Assembly: GCA_019635875.1 (NCBI GenBank)
Contig: JAHBYP010000002.1
Span: 434,001 to 498,000, forward strand
Direction of reading: 5' to 3'
Length of the DNA: 64,000 nt
Source of the DNA: Alphaproteobacteria bacterium
GTDB taxonomy: Bacteria; Pseudomonadota; Alphaproteobacteria; Reyranellales; Reyranellaceae
Shown here: positions 47,895 to 56,337 of the stretch, piece after piece
How positions within the stretch are numbered: the stretch's first letter is position 1
How the letters are laid out: each line of letters starts with the position of its first letter
Translations under genes and position numbers: made by a program
The notes under the pieces: model-generated
Databases searched by the model: none
Told to the model about the DNA's origin: nothing
What the model saw: the letters and a program-made list of their open reading frames with translations, nothing else

Positions 47895-48299
47895 TCAGGC
47901 GGCGGCGCGGCGGATCGCCGGCCAGATCACCGAGGTCCAGGCCTCCTCGCCCGACGCGGCAGCCACACCGCGGCCCTGGCGCATGACGATGAAGGCCGGC
48001 GTCTGGCGCAGCGAGGCCGCGAATGGACGCGCCTCGCGCGGCCAGCGGCGCGGATCGAGCGCCTCCTCGACGGTACGGCCTTCGATCCGGCGATAGGCCG
48101 AGCGACGGAACTCGCCGGAGTTCAGCCAGCGCGGCAGATGGCGCGAATCCCAACGTTCGCAGTCCTCGCAGCCGGGACTGACGAAATGGTAGACGACAAC
48201 CGCCGGCGGGGCATATTTCGACGACTGTGCAAATACCGGCTCACTGATGGCAACGACCGGCAAGGCAGCCAGACCGCTGAAAAAGCCTCGGCGATTCAT
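47895..48299 (-). CDS. exported small protein with thioredoxin-like Cys pair
   Basis: A 134-residue protein. The N-terminus MNRRGFFSGLAALPVVAISE followed by PVFAQ looks like a twin-arginine signal. After it comes VVVYHFVSPGCEDCERWDS, a Cys44-x-x-Cys47 pair in a thioredoxin-fold context, and later a cis-Pro-like QTPAFIVMRQGRG. It is shorter than thioredoxins with a DsbA fold and could be a periplasmic thiol reductase or copper-related protein; I do not recognise a named family. GGGGGAAG precedes the ATG. Confidence 0.7.
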   Translation of the reverse strand: MNRRGFFSGLAALPVVAISEPVFAQSSKYAPPAVVVYHFVSPGCEDCERWDSRHLPRWLNSGEFRRSAYRRIEGRTVEEALDPRRWPREARPFAASLRQTPAFIVMRQGRGVAAASGEEAWTSVIWPAIRRAAA

Positions 48300-48432
48300 C
48301 GACTTCCCCCAATAAACTCTTTTCTATGATCTCAATATGTCGTGAAATTACCATCAAACGTTAAGTAAGGCGAGTCTTTTGTGTCATTTTGGATGAAGAA
48401 GCGGATGGTGTATTCGGAAAAGGCCAACGAAA
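48300..48432. other. AT-rich intergenic stretch upstream of the Cys-pair gene
   Basis: About 130 bases that are clearly more AT-rich than the surrounding DNA, with several A/T runs. It must hold the promoter of the minus-strand Cys-pair gene. I cannot pick out convincing -35/-10 boxes and see no gene. Confidence 0.4.
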
Positions 48433-48458
48433 GCGCCCGGGCGTTGCCGCCCGGGCGC
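48433..48458 (-). terminator. probable terminator hairpin of the Bax-inhibitor-1 gene
   Basis: GCGCCCGGGC and GCCCGGGCGC form a perfect 10-bp stem around the loop GTTGCC, 25 bases after the minus-strand stop. On that strand the hairpin is followed by TTTCGTTGGCCTTTT, a broken T-tract. This is consistent with an intrinsic terminator. Confidence 0.65.
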
Positions 48459-48483
48459 ATTGAGCATTCTGTCCGGCCGGCGA

Positions 48484-49242
48484 CTATTCGCGATCGCCGA
48501 TCAGCGCCAGCAGCATCTGGAACATGTTGACGAAGTCCAGGTACAGGCTGAGCGCGCCGAAGATGGCGACCTTCTCCTGCACGTCGCTGCCCCACGCCTC
48601 GGCATACTGCTCCTTGATGCGCTGCGTGTCGTAGGCGGTGAAGCCGGCGAAGATCAGCACGCCCGCGGAGGCGATGATGAAGTGCAGCATCGTGCTCGCG
48701 AGGAAGATGTTCACGACCATGGCGATCAGGATGCCGATCAGGCCCATGAACAGGAAGGTGCCGAGCCCCGACAGGCTGCGCTTGGTCGTGTAGCCATAGA
48801 GGCTGAGCGCGGCGAAGGCGGCGGCGGTGATGAAGAAGGTCCGCGCCAGGCTGGTGCCGGTGTAGCGGTAGATCAGCAGGGTGAAGCCGACGCCGTTGAG
48901 CGCCACGATCGCCCAGTAGATCGCCTTGGTCGTCGTCACGCTCATCGTCGCGGCGCGGAACGAGGCCAGCAGGATGAGGCCGATCGGCGACAGAACGGCG
49001 AGCCAGCCGAGAATGGTGAGCGACATGAACGGGCGGCCGTTGGCCAGCACGCCGGTCTGGATGAACAGCGCGTTGAGTGCCGGCACGCTGTAGACGAGCA
49101 TCGCGACGATGCCCGACAGCGCCAGGCCGGACGCCATGTAGTTGTAGACGCGCAGCATGTGGCTGCGCAGACCGGCATCGAAGGCAGCCTGGTCGACGGT
49201 CGTCGTCGTACCGACTACGGGCCGGGTTTCATACTGAGCCAT
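48484..49242 (-). CDS. Bax inhibitor-1/YccA family membrane protein
   Basis: A 252-residue protein with seven membrane helices. Family features are MLRVYNYMASGLALSGIVAML near the first helix, the central ALNGVGFTLLIYRYTG, and the C-terminal FAGFTAYDTQRIKEQYAE, which carries the paired Asp of the BI-1 pH-sensing channel fold. In bacteria such proteins (YccA, YetJ) are linked to calcium leak and to FtsH regulation. It is monocistronic with its own terminator hairpin. Confidence 0.9.
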   Translation of the reverse strand: MAQYETRPVVGTTTTVDQAAFDAGLRSHMLRVYNYMASGLALSGIVAMLVYSVPALNALFIQTGVLANGRPFMSLTILGWLAVLSPIGLILLASFRAATMSVTTTKAIYWAIVALNGVGFTLLIYRYTGTSLARTFFITAAAFAALSLYGYTTKRSLSGLGTFLFMGLIGILIAMVVNIFLASTMLHFIIASAGVLIFAGFTAYDTQRIKEQYAEAWGSDVQEKVAIFGALSLYLDFVNMFQMLLALIGDRE

Positions 49243-49394
49243 TTATTGCCTCCCGATAGGCGAGCGGACACACACACCTGCCATCCATATTGGCGAAAGA
49301 CGCGGCTTTATCAATACCCGCGCACCAACCAGCGAAACGCCGGCGGGTCACGAAAGGGTCATGAAGGATGCCAATATCCCCATGCCGCGACCGC

Positions 49395-51980
49395 CTATTC
49401 ATTGCGCAGCAAGGCCAGCGGTCGCTGCCGCGTGGCGCCTACCGCCCCCACCAGGCCGAAACCCAGGGTCAGCGCCATGGCCCCCAGCACGGTCATCGCC
49501 ACAACGTCGGGCAGCAGGATCCACTCCAGGTTCATCACGAAACGGATCACCATCCAGGCGGCGACCGCGCCGAAGGCGGCGGCGGCCAGCGCGGTGACGA
49601 AGCCCAGGGCGGCGAATTCCAGGGCGAAGACGCCCAGCACGCGCCGGCGCGAGGCGCCCAGCACCTTCATCACCACCGCGTCGTGCACGCGCCGCCGCTG
49701 GGTCGCCAGCATGGCGCCGGCCAGCACCAGCAGCCCGGCGCCGATGCCGACCACGCCCACCACCCGTGCCGCCAGGCCGATATTGGCGAGGATCGAGCTG
49801 GCGTTCTCCAGCGCCTCCTTGACCCGCACGATGGTGACGTTGGCGAAGTCGCGGGTGACGACGTCGAACACCTTGTCCTCGGCCCCCGGCTCGGCGCGCA
49901 CCGTGGCGAGGAAGGTCTTCGGCGCGCGCTCCAGCGTGCCGGGCGCGAAGACGAAGACGAAGTTGATCGACAGCGAGCTCCAGTCGATGCGCCTGAGATT
50001 GGCGATGCGCGCCTCGACGTCGCGGCCCAGCACGTTGACCGTGATGGTGTCGCCGACGCCCAGCCCGTAGGCCGCCGACAGCTCGGCGTCGAAGGAGATC
50101 AGCGGCGGGCCCTTGTAGTCGGGCGGCCACCATTGCCCGGCGACGATGCGCGTACCCTCGGGGATGGTCGCCGAATAGGTCAGCCCGCGGTCGCTGTCGA
50201 CCGACCAGCGCGCCTGCGAGGGAATGCGCGATTCGGAGATCGGCTTGCCGCCGATGCGGGTGATGCGGCCGCGCAGCATGGGCACCTTGTCGATGTCGTT
50301 GACGCCCTCGATCGCCGTCACCGCCCTGGTGAAGGCCTCGACCTGAGCGTGCTGGATGTCGACGAAGAAGAAGGTCGGCGCATTGGCCGGCAGACGCCGC
50401 GTGATCTGGCTCTGCAGATTGCCCTCGATCAGCGCCACGGCGACCAGCACGGTCAACCCCAGCCCGAGCGACAGCATCACCGTCGGCGTCGGCGCGCCGG
50501 GGCGATGGATGTTGGCCAGCGCCAGGCGCAGCGCGGCGAAGCGCGGACGACCGGCCAGTCTCGCCAGCAGCATCACGATGCGCGCCAGCAGCGGGAAGAC
50601 GATGAAGGCGCCGATCGAGCCGGCGACGAACCACAGGGCGATGCGCCGGTCGCCCGCCGTCGCGACGGTGAGCGCCGCCAGCGCCACGACGGCGCCGCCG
50701 ATGATCGCGAGATCGCGCAGCCGCGGACGCGCCGCGGTCGGCGCGACCGCGCCGCGCATCAGGGTGGCGGCCGGCACCAGGCGCGCCTTCATCAACGGCC
50801 ACAGCGCGAAGATGCCGGCCACCAGCATGCCGAAGGCGGCGGCGATGACCAGCGGCTGGGCGTAGACCCCGACACGCGCGCGCACCGGCAGCACGTCGGC
50901 AAAGAAGGCGTTGGCGACGAAGGGCAGCGCCACGCCGACAAGCAGCCCGAGCACGACGCCGACCGCCGCCAGTACGCCGATCAGCAGCAGGTAGCTACGC
51001 GTCACCAGCGAAGCGGGCGCGCCGACGCATTTGAGGATGGCGATGGTGCGGGTGCGGCCCAGCAGGTAGCTGTCGACGGCGTTGCCGACACCGACGCCAC
51101 CGACCAGCAGCGCCGCCAGGCCGATGAGCTCGAGGAACACGGTGAGCCGCTCGGTCCACGTGCGCACGCCGCCGCCCGCCTCGGTCAGCCCGCGCACCCG
51201 CCAGCCGGCCTCGGGGAAACGCGCGATCAGATCCTTGCGATACGCTTGCCAGTCGGCGCCCTGCCGCAGCGCGACGCGATAGTCGTGCGTGCGCAGCACG
51301 CCGGGCTGCAGCAGCCCCGTGGCGGGCAGCGCCTTGTCGCTGATCATCACCCGCGGCCCCAGGCCGAACAGGCCCAGCCCGCGATCCGGCTCGCGCGCGA
51401 TCACCGCGCGCAGCTCGACCGAGGCGTCGCCGATGCGGATGCGATCGCCGATCGAGGCCCCCATGCGGCGCAGCGCGACCTCCTCGACCACGGCGCCGGC
51501 GATCCCGTCGCGCAGCGCCAGCGCGTCGGCCAGAGGCATGCCACCCTTCAGCTCGATCGTGCCGGCCAGCGGGTAGCGGCCATCGACCGCCTTGAGCTGG
51601 ATCAAGGTCGGTCGCGCACCGTCGCGATCGAGCCGCGCCATGCCGCGCATCTCGACCCAGGCCGTGACCGTGGCGCCGTCGCGCGCCATGTAGGCGAGCT
51701 GCTCGTCGGTCAATGGCTGATAGGGCCGCGACACCGAGATGTCGCCGCCCAGCAGCGAGCGCGCGTCGGCCCGCAGGCCTTCCTCGATGGCGCGCGCGAA
51801 GGACAGGATGGCGGCGATGGCGCCGACGCCCAGCGCGATGCAGGCGAGGAACAGGCGGAAGCCGCCCAGCCCCGAGCGCAGCTCGCGGCGCGCGATGGTG
51901 GCGGCCAGCGTCCAGCGACCGGGCTCGCCGCCACCCCCTGTAGTGCGGACCAGGCCGGTCTCGGCGGTGGCGAGGGTCAC
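49395..51980 (-). CDS. ABC transporter permease, YbbP/FtsX family
   Basis: An 861-residue membrane protein with two FtsX domains and about ten membrane segments, each domain preceded by a large periplasmic part. Segments include FRLFLACIALGVGAIAAILS at the N-terminus and VVGVVGIGAGLLVLAGAMLATQRRRVHDAVVMKVLGASRRRV near the C-terminus, the FtsX coupling region. It pairs with the ATPase gene just upstream (overlap 51977-51980). By comparison with E. coli YbbAP, next to tesA there too, it may extract lipids or hydrophobic molecules. Confidence 0.88.
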   Translation of the reverse strand: MTLATAETGLVRTTGGGGEPGRWTLAATIARRELRSGLGGFRLFLACIALGVGAIAAILSFARAIEEGLRADARSLLGGDISVSRPYQPLTDEQLAYMARDGATVTAWVEMRGMARLDRDGARPTLIQLKAVDGRYPLAGTIELKGGMPLADALALRDGIAGAVVEEVALRRMGASIGDRIRIGDASVELRAVIAREPDRGLGLFGLGPRVMISDKALPATGLLQPGVLRTHDYRVALRQGADWQAYRKDLIARFPEAGWRVRGLTEAGGGVRTWTERLTVFLELIGLAALLVGGVGVGNAVDSYLLGRTRTIAILKCVGAPASLVTRSYLLLIGVLAAVGVVLGLLVGVALPFVANAFFADVLPVRARVGVYAQPLVIAAAFGMLVAGIFALWPLMKARLVPAATLMRGAVAPTAARPRLRDLAIIGGAVVALAALTVATAGDRRIALWFVAGSIGAFIVFPLLARIVMLLARLAGRPRFAALRLALANIHRPGAPTPTVMLSLGLGLTVLVAVALIEGNLQSQITRRLPANAPTFFFVDIQHAQVEAFTRAVTAIEGVNDIDKVPMLRGRITRIGGKPISESRIPSQARWSVDSDRGLTYSATIPEGTRIVAGQWWPPDYKGPPLISFDAELSAAYGLGVGDTITVNVLGRDVEARIANLRRIDWSSLSINFVFVFAPGTLERAPKTFLATVRAEPGAEDKVFDVVTRDFANVTIVRVKEALENASSILANIGLAARVVGVVGIGAGLLVLAGAMLATQRRRVHDAVVMKVLGASRRRVLGVFALEFAALGFVTALAAAAFGAVAAWMVIRFVMNLEWILLPDVVAMTVLGAMALTLGFGLVGAVGATRQRPLALLRNE

Positions 51981-52663
51981 GAGGCGGCGGCCATGGTGGG
52001 CGCATCGTCGGTGATGCGGCCGTCGGCGACGTGGATCACGCGGTCACAGCGCTCGGCGATGGCGGGATCGTGGGTGATCAGCACCAGGGTGGCGCCACGC
52101 GCACGGGTCATCTCGAACAGCAGGTCCATGACCTGCCGGCCGGTGGCGCCGTCGAGATTGCCGGTGGGCTCGTCGGCCATCAGCAGCTTGGGCTCGGTGG
52201 CGAACGCCCGGGCGACCGCGACGCGCTGCTGCTCGCCGCCCGAGAGCTGTGCCGGGTAATGCGTCAGGCGATGGCCCAGCCCGACCTGCGTCAGCGCCGC
52301 CTCGGCGCGGCCGAAGGCATCGGCGACGCCGGCGAACTCCAGCGGCAGGGCGACATTCTCCGTCGCCGTCATGGTCGGCACGAGGTGGAAGCCCTGAAAG
52401 ACGATGCCGAGATGATCGCGGCGGAAACGCGCCAGGCGATCGTCGTCGTGGCGGGTGATGTCCTGGCCGGCGACCTCGACCGTGCCCGAGCTGGCGCGCT
52501 CCAGGCCGGCGATCACCATCATCAGGCTGGACTTGCCGGCGCCCGAGGGGCCGACGATGGCGGTGCTTCCACCGCCTGCAACGTCGAGATCGACGCCCCG
52601 CAGGATATTGACCACCCCGGCATCGCTCGCCAGATGTAGGTGCACGTCGCGCAGGCGGATCAT
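51977..52663 (-). CDS. ABC transporter ATP-binding protein, YbbA/LolD family
   Basis: A 228-residue ATPase. Walker A is GPSGAGKSS (38-46), the signature is LSGGEQQRVAVARAF, Walker B is LLMADEPTGNLD, and TLVLITHDPAIAERCD supplies the switch His. The LolD/MacB/YbbA class works with FtsX-type permeases, and the overlap with the 861-residue permease gene makes that pairing certain in practice. The gene starts 45 bases from the divergent arylesterase gene; promoters in both directions must lie in that short space. Confidence 0.9.
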   Translation of the reverse strand: MIRLRDVHLHLASDAGVVNILRGVDLDVAGGGSTAIVGPSGAGKSSLMMVIAGLERASSGTVEVAGQDITRHDDDRLARFRRDHLGIVFQGFHLVPTMTATENVALPLEFAGVADAFGRAEAALTQVGLGHRLTHYPAQLSGGEQQRVAVARAFATEPKLLMADEPTGNLDGATGRQVMDLLFEMTRARGATLVLITHDPAIAERCDRVIHVADGRITDDAPTMAAAS

Positions 52664-52708
52664 TCAGTCGGTCCGTCGGTAGGCATCAGCGGGAGCGAGG
52701 GAAAAGCA

Positions 52709-53389
52709 GTGCGAACCCTGCGAATGCCATATGGCGCCATTGCGGCGGCGTTCAATGGCCGGATCGTTGCCGCCTGTGTCGCGGCGGTTTTGCTATGGTT
52801 TGCCATGGTGGTTCCGGTTCTGGCGCAAGCCGGGCCGCTGCGCATCGCCATGCTGGGCGACAGCCTGACCGCCGGTTTCGGCCTGTCGCCGCAGCAGGCG
52901 CTGCCGGTGAAGCTGGAGACGGCGCTGAGGGCGGCCGGCCGCGATGTCACCATAGCAAACCATGGAGTCTCCGGCGACACCACCGCCGGCGGCCTGGCGC
53001 GGCTCGACTGGATGATGGGCGACAAGCCGAAGCTGGTGCTGGTGGCGCTGGGCGCCAACGACGCGCTGCGCGGCACCGATCCGGCCGAGACCGAGCGCAA
53101 TCTCGACGCCATCATCACCCGCCTCAAGGCCGAGGGCGCCGCCGTGATGCTGTTCGGCATGGCCGCGCCGCGCAACTACGGGCCGGAGTACACGAGGGCT
53201 TTCGACGGCCTCTATCCGCGGCTGGCCGAGAAGCATGCGATCCCTCTCTATCCTTTTCTATTGGAAGGCGTGGCGATGGAGCGCGATCTGAACCAGGCCG
53301 ACGGCATCCATCCCAACGTCAAGGGCGTCGACGTGCTGGTGCGCCGCATCACGCCCGAACTGCTCAAGGCGATCGACGCGCTCAAGTGA
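52709..53389 (+). CDS. tesA: SGNH-hydrolase, TesA-like arylesterase/acyl-CoA thioesterase
   Basis: A 226-residue exported hydrolase. A signal peptide of about 40 residues (IVAACVAAVLLWFAMVVPVLAQ) is followed by the catalytic block MLGDSLTAGFGL with Ser52. The other SGNH blocks are NHGVSGDTTAGG (Gly), LGANDALRG (Asn) and DGIHPN (Asp-His). The GTG at 52709 has GAGGGA eight bases upstream; an ATG at 52724 is an alternative. Periplasmic TesA cleaves aryl esters, thioesters and lysophospholipids. Divergent placement next to the YbbAP-like pair matches E. coli. Confidence 0.88.
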   Translation: MRTLRMPYGAIAAAFNGRIVAACVAAVLLWFAMVVPVLAQAGPLRIAMLGDSLTAGFGLSPQQALPVKLETALRAAGRDVTIANHGVSGDTTAGGLARLDWMMGDKPKLVLVALGANDALRGTDPAETERNLDAIITRLKAEGAAVMLFGMAAPRNYGPEYTRAFDGLYPRLAEKHAIPLYPFLLEGVAMERDLNQADGIHPNVKGVDVLVRRITPELLKAIDALK

Positions 53390-53554
53390 GCAGCACGCGG
53401 CCGCTGCGCGCCGCGGCTTGCCCGCGGCCAGGCGCAGCCGCTCGGCGCGATGCTGCTCGACATCGGGCGCGACCTCCTGGAACCCGGCCGGTGGCCCGTG
53501 CCCCGGCGTCGACGTGGAGACGGCATCGGGTGTGATGGTTCGGTTGCGGGCCAT
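53258..53554 (-). CDS. small hypothetical ORF, antisense to the arylesterase 3' end
   Basis: A 98-codon frame starting MARNRTITPDAVSTSTPGHG, with AGGAG eight bases before the ATG and high G+C at third positions over its first 55 codons. It has no recognised family and would overlap the convergent arylesterase by 132 bases, where it is probably only a shadow. It may be a short real gene or a chance frame. Confidence 0.22.
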   Translation of the reverse strand: MARNRTITPDAVSTSTPGHGPPAGFQEVAPDVEQHRAERLRLAAGKPRRAAAACCSLERVDRLEQFGRDAAHQHVDALDVGMDAVGLVQIALHRHAFQ

Positions 53555-53806
53555 GGGCCGGGCTCCTGTGAATAGTCACCGGCACCGATGTATGCGACAT
53601 GGCACGGGTTTGGCCATTTCCGCCTCTACGGATGTCGCCGATGCGCATCCGATGGCGCAAACACTGGAGTTTTGTGCGTCCTTATGTGTGTTCGGAGGGC
53701 AGGCTTCATCGCTTCCCCCAGAGAGGGATGGCGGGTTGCGGGTTAAGCTGTCGCCTTGGCACGCCGCCCTGGGCTACGGTCTGCGTCAACGAACGGAGGA
53801 ACGGCG
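53555..53806. other. intergenic region before the VOC gene
   Basis: Together with the preceding bases this makes a 417-base gap between arylesterase and VOC genes. I see GGAGGA before the VOC start but no repeat of the window's families, no RNA gene and no convincing plus-strand gene. Frames such as 53418-53945 overlap the VOC gene and look non-coding. Confidence 0.4.
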
Positions 53807-54562
53807 ATGGCGGCGCGCATGCGTCAGATCTGCCTGGTGGCGTCGAGGCTCGACACGCTGGCGGCCGACTTCAAGGCGGTGCTGGGGCTCTCTGTCTGCT
53901 ACCGCGACCCCGGCGTCGGCCGGTACGGGCTGGAGAACATGCTGATGCCGCTGGGTCCGTCCTTCCTCGAGGTTGTGGCGCCGACGCGGCCGGGCACCGC
54001 CGCCGGCCGCTATCTCGAGCGGCGCGGCGGCGACGGCGGCTACATGGTGATCTGCCAGGTGCCGGAGAACGACAGCTACCGCGCCCGCTGCGGCAGGATC
54101 GGCGTGCGCATCGCCAATACCATCGACTATCACAGCTACAACGAGATCCAGCTGCATCCCGCCGACAGCGGCGGCGCCATGCTGAGCTTCGGCGTGCAGA
54201 AATCGCACGGCGCCGAAGACTGGCATCCGGCCAACCAGCACGCCACCGGCCAGCAGCCCTCGGGCCGCGCCAGGGGCTTTCTCGCCGCCGAGGCGCAGGG
54301 CCAGGATCCGGCGCGGCTCGCCGAGCGCTGGGGCGCGATTTATGACCTGCCGGTGAGGCAGGCCGGCAAGGCCTTCGAGATCGTGCTGGCGGACGCGACC
54401 TTGCGTATCGTGCAGACCAGCGACGGCCGGCCGGACGGGCTGGGCGGCCTCGACGTCGCGGTCGACGACAAGCAGGGCGCGCTCGCCGATGCGCGCGCGC
54501 ACGGGCTGCCGGTCGACGGCGACACGGTGATGATCGGCGGCATGCGCATTCGCGTCGTGTGA
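53807..54562 (+). CDS. VOC superfamily (glyoxalase/bleomycin-resistance-like) protein
   Basis: A 251-residue protein with two VOC-type modules. The N-terminal RQICLVASRLDTLAADFKAVLGLSVCY and LENMLMPLGPSFLEVVAP are a beta-alpha-beta-beta-beta unit; the second half contains AFEIVLADATLRIVQ and GLGGLDVAVDD. Such proteins bind a metal in a small-molecule pocket; possible activities include dioxygenase, lyase or binding only. GGAGGA precedes the ATG at 53807. It lies upstream of an enoyl-CoA hydratase, beyond a hairpin repeat; a functional link is uncertain. Confidence 0.8.
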   Translation: MAARMRQICLVASRLDTLAADFKAVLGLSVCYRDPGVGRYGLENMLMPLGPSFLEVVAPTRPGTAAGRYLERRGGDGGYMVICQVPENDSYRARCGRIGVRIANTIDYHSYNEIQLHPADSGGAMLSFGVQKSHGAEDWHPANQHATGQQPSGRARGFLAAEAQGQDPARLAERWGAIYDLPVRQAGKAFEIVLADATLRIVQTSDGRPDGLGGLDVAVDDKQGALADARAHGLPVDGDTVMIGGMRIRVV

Positions 54563-54575
54563 CACGCACCACCCC

Positions 54576-54639
54576 TGCCATGTCGAGCGCAGCGAGACAT
54601 CCAGGCAGACCTAGATCCCTCGCTGCGCCAGGGATGACA
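54576..54639 (+). repeat. 65-bp TGTCAT hairpin element, copy 4
   Basis: It runs from TGCCAT to ATGACA, with arms GAGCGCAGCGAG and CTCGCTGCGC, diverged at the tip. It lies directly upstream of the enoyl-CoA hydratase start and contributes most of its 5' region. Confidence 0.8.
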
Positions 54640-54650
54640 GGAGTGACTTG

Positions 54651-55445
54651 ATGACCACCGACCTTCTCGTCTCCGTCGACGACGGCGTCGCCACGCTCAC
54701 CATGAACCGGCCGCAGGCGCTCAACGCGCTGTCGCGCGACATGGGTGCGGCGATGCTCGAGGCGCTGCAGAAGTTCGAGCTCGACTCCTCGGTCGGCGCC
54801 ATCGTGCTGACCGGTGCCGGCCGCGCCTTCTGCGCCGGCGGCGACGTGCGCGCCATGGCCGGCCGCGCCGACCAGGAGCCCGAGCCCTTAGAGCAGAAGA
54901 TCCGCGCGCTGCGCCGGCGCATGGAGGTCTCACGCCTGCTGCACGAGATCAGCAAGCCGACCATCGCCATGCTCAACGGGGTCGCCGCCGGCGCCGGCCT
55001 GTCGATGGCGCTGGCCTGCGACCTGCGCTACGCCGCCCGCAGCGCGCGCATGACCACCGCCTTCGCCAAGGTCGGCTACTCCGGCGATTTCGGCGGCTCC
55101 TATTTCCTCACTCGCATCGTCGGCACGGCGCGGGCGCGCGAGCTCTACTACTTCTCGGACATGATCGATTCGGAGCGCATGGAGAAGCTCGGTCTCGCCA
55201 ACGCCGTGTTCGACGACGACAAGCTCCTCGCCGAGACGATGGCGCTGGCGAAACGCCTGGCGCACGGCCCGCGCGTCGCGCTGGGCTACATGAAACGCAA
55301 CTTCAACGCCGCCGAGGACGGCACGCTGGAGGATTGCTTCGACACCGAGGCCAACGGCCACTCGCGCACCAGCGACACCGAGGACCACAAGGAGGCGTCG
55401 AAGGCCTTCGTCGAGAAGCGGCCGGCGGTGTTCAAGGGGCGTTGA
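54651..55445 (+). CDS. enoyl-CoA hydratase/isomerase family protein
   Basis: A 264-residue crotonase-fold protein. The oxyanion-hole segments are GAGRAFCAGGDVRAM and GVAAGAGLSMALACDLRYA, and GYSGDFGGSYFLTRIVG follows; at the second catalytic position the usual Glu is replaced by a Gly/Ser-rich stretch, so hydratase activity is not certain. The C-terminal trimerisation helix is present (TEDHKEASKAFVEKRPAVF). ATG at 54651 (a TTG precedes it). It acts on an unknown acyl-CoA. Confidence 0.87.
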   Translation: MTTDLLVSVDDGVATLTMNRPQALNALSRDMGAAMLEALQKFELDSSVGAIVLTGAGRAFCAGGDVRAMAGRADQEPEPLEQKIRALRRRMEVSRLLHEISKPTIAMLNGVAAGAGLSMALACDLRYAARSARMTTAFAKVGYSGDFGGSYFLTRIVGTARARELYYFSDMIDSERMEKLGLANAVFDDDKLLAETMALAKRLAHGPRVALGYMKRNFNAAEDGTLEDCFDTEANGHSRTSDTEDHKEASKAFVEKRPAVFKGR

Positions 55446-55826
55446 CTACGCGGGACCGCTCGACCTGCGCTTGGTGGCGATCCGGCTCGGCCCGGACTTT
55501 GTGGCCGTCGATCCCAGGTCCGAAAGTTGCGCGATCCGCACAGGCTTGCGGTCGGGAAAGCGGGCGATCAGATCGAGCTCACCGCCCAGTGCCCCCACAT
55601 ACTTGCGCAATGTCGACAGCATCACGTCCGTGCGCCGCTCCGTATCCGACAACGTGACCTGCGAGATGCGCAGCTTGCGGGCGACTTCGACCTGGGTCTT
55701 GCCCATGGCCTTGCGCAGATCGCGCAAGGCCAGCTCCTCGTCGATCCGGGCCCGCGCACGCGCCTCGATCCTGCGGCGCCGTTCCGCCGGCAGCCGCGCC
55801 ATGACGTCGCTCAGTGTCTTCGCCAT
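55446..55826 (-). CDS. higA: helix-turn-helix antitoxin (HigA/XRE-like)
   Basis: A 126-residue protein with an XRE-type helix-turn-helix (about residues 40-95): LRKAMGKTQVEVARKLRISQ then VTLSDTERRTDVMLSTL. It would bind the operator at 56210-56231 and neutralise the toxin encoded 18 bases upstream. The order toxin then antitoxin is that of higBA modules. The C-terminal tail is Arg/Lys/Ser-rich. Antitoxin assignment rests on pairing and domain. Confidence 0.82.
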   Translation of the reverse strand: MAKTLSDVMARLPAERRRRIEARARARIDEELALRDLRKAMGKTQVEVARKLRISQVTLSDTERRTDVMLSTLRKYVGALGGELDLIARFPDRKPVRIAQLSDLGSTATKSGPSRIATKRRSSGPA

Positions 55827-55844
55827 GCAACGCTCCTCTCGATG

Positions 55845-56204
55845 CTACTTCGTCGCCCGCAGGTGCCGCGCGAACCGCGCGTCGGCCCTGGCGATCAGAT
55901 CCCTGCAGAACTTGACCTGCATCTTGCGGCTCAGCCCGCCCTTGTCGCCGGCCACAAGCAGAACCGCCTGGCGTCTCGGGTCGAACGCGAAAGCGACACG
56001 CCAGACGCCGCCTGTCTCGTCGAAACGCATTTCCTTCATGTTGGCGTAGGCCGAACCTTTGAGCGTGTCGACTGTCGGTCGCCCCAGGGTCGGACCGATC
56101 GCCTCCAGCACCTTCGCCGACTCCAACAGCGCGTCCTGGACCGCCTCGGGCATTGCCGCGAACTCCGGTTCGAACTCGCTATGAAAGGCGATAGTCCAAG
56201 CCAC
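55845..56204 (-). CDS. higB: RelE/HigB-like toxin
   Basis: A 119-residue protein of the HigB/Gp49-like RelE superfamily: FEPEFAAMPEAVQDALLESA, then GSAYANMKEMRFDETGGVWRVAFAFDP and RRQAVLLVAGDKGG, the beta-sheet core with the basic residues used for mRNA cleavage on the ribosome. The start is GTG at 56204, five bases from the -10 box of the promoter, leaving no room for a ribosome binding site. It is followed by the antitoxin gene. Confidence 0.82.
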   Translation of the reverse strand: MAWTIAFHSEFEPEFAAMPEAVQDALLESAKVLEAIGPTLGRPTVDTLKGSAYANMKEMRFDETGGVWRVAFAFDPRRQAVLLVAGDKGGLSRKMQVKFCRDLIARADARFARHLRATK

Positions 56205-56207
56205 GAC

Positions 56208-56240
56208 AAGATATAGTGTTCAAGCTATATCGTGTCAATG
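56208..56240 (-). promoter_or_regulatory. higBA promoter with palindromic operator
   Basis: On the minus strand, TTGACA (56233-56238) is a perfect -35 box, and TATATC (56210-56215) a -10 box 17 bases away. The inverted repeat GATATAG-(8)-CTATATC (56210-56231) spans the spacer and -10 box, the expected site for autorepression by the antitoxin. Transcription should begin at or within a base or two of the toxin GTG. Confidence 0.65.
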
Positions 56241-56337
56241 CGATAAGGAGATGTCCGCCGGATCATCACATCGAGCCACTTGCCTATCCGGCCGAATGCG
56301 GTGTCGGATGGCTCGGCACATGCACGGGAGGTAGCGC

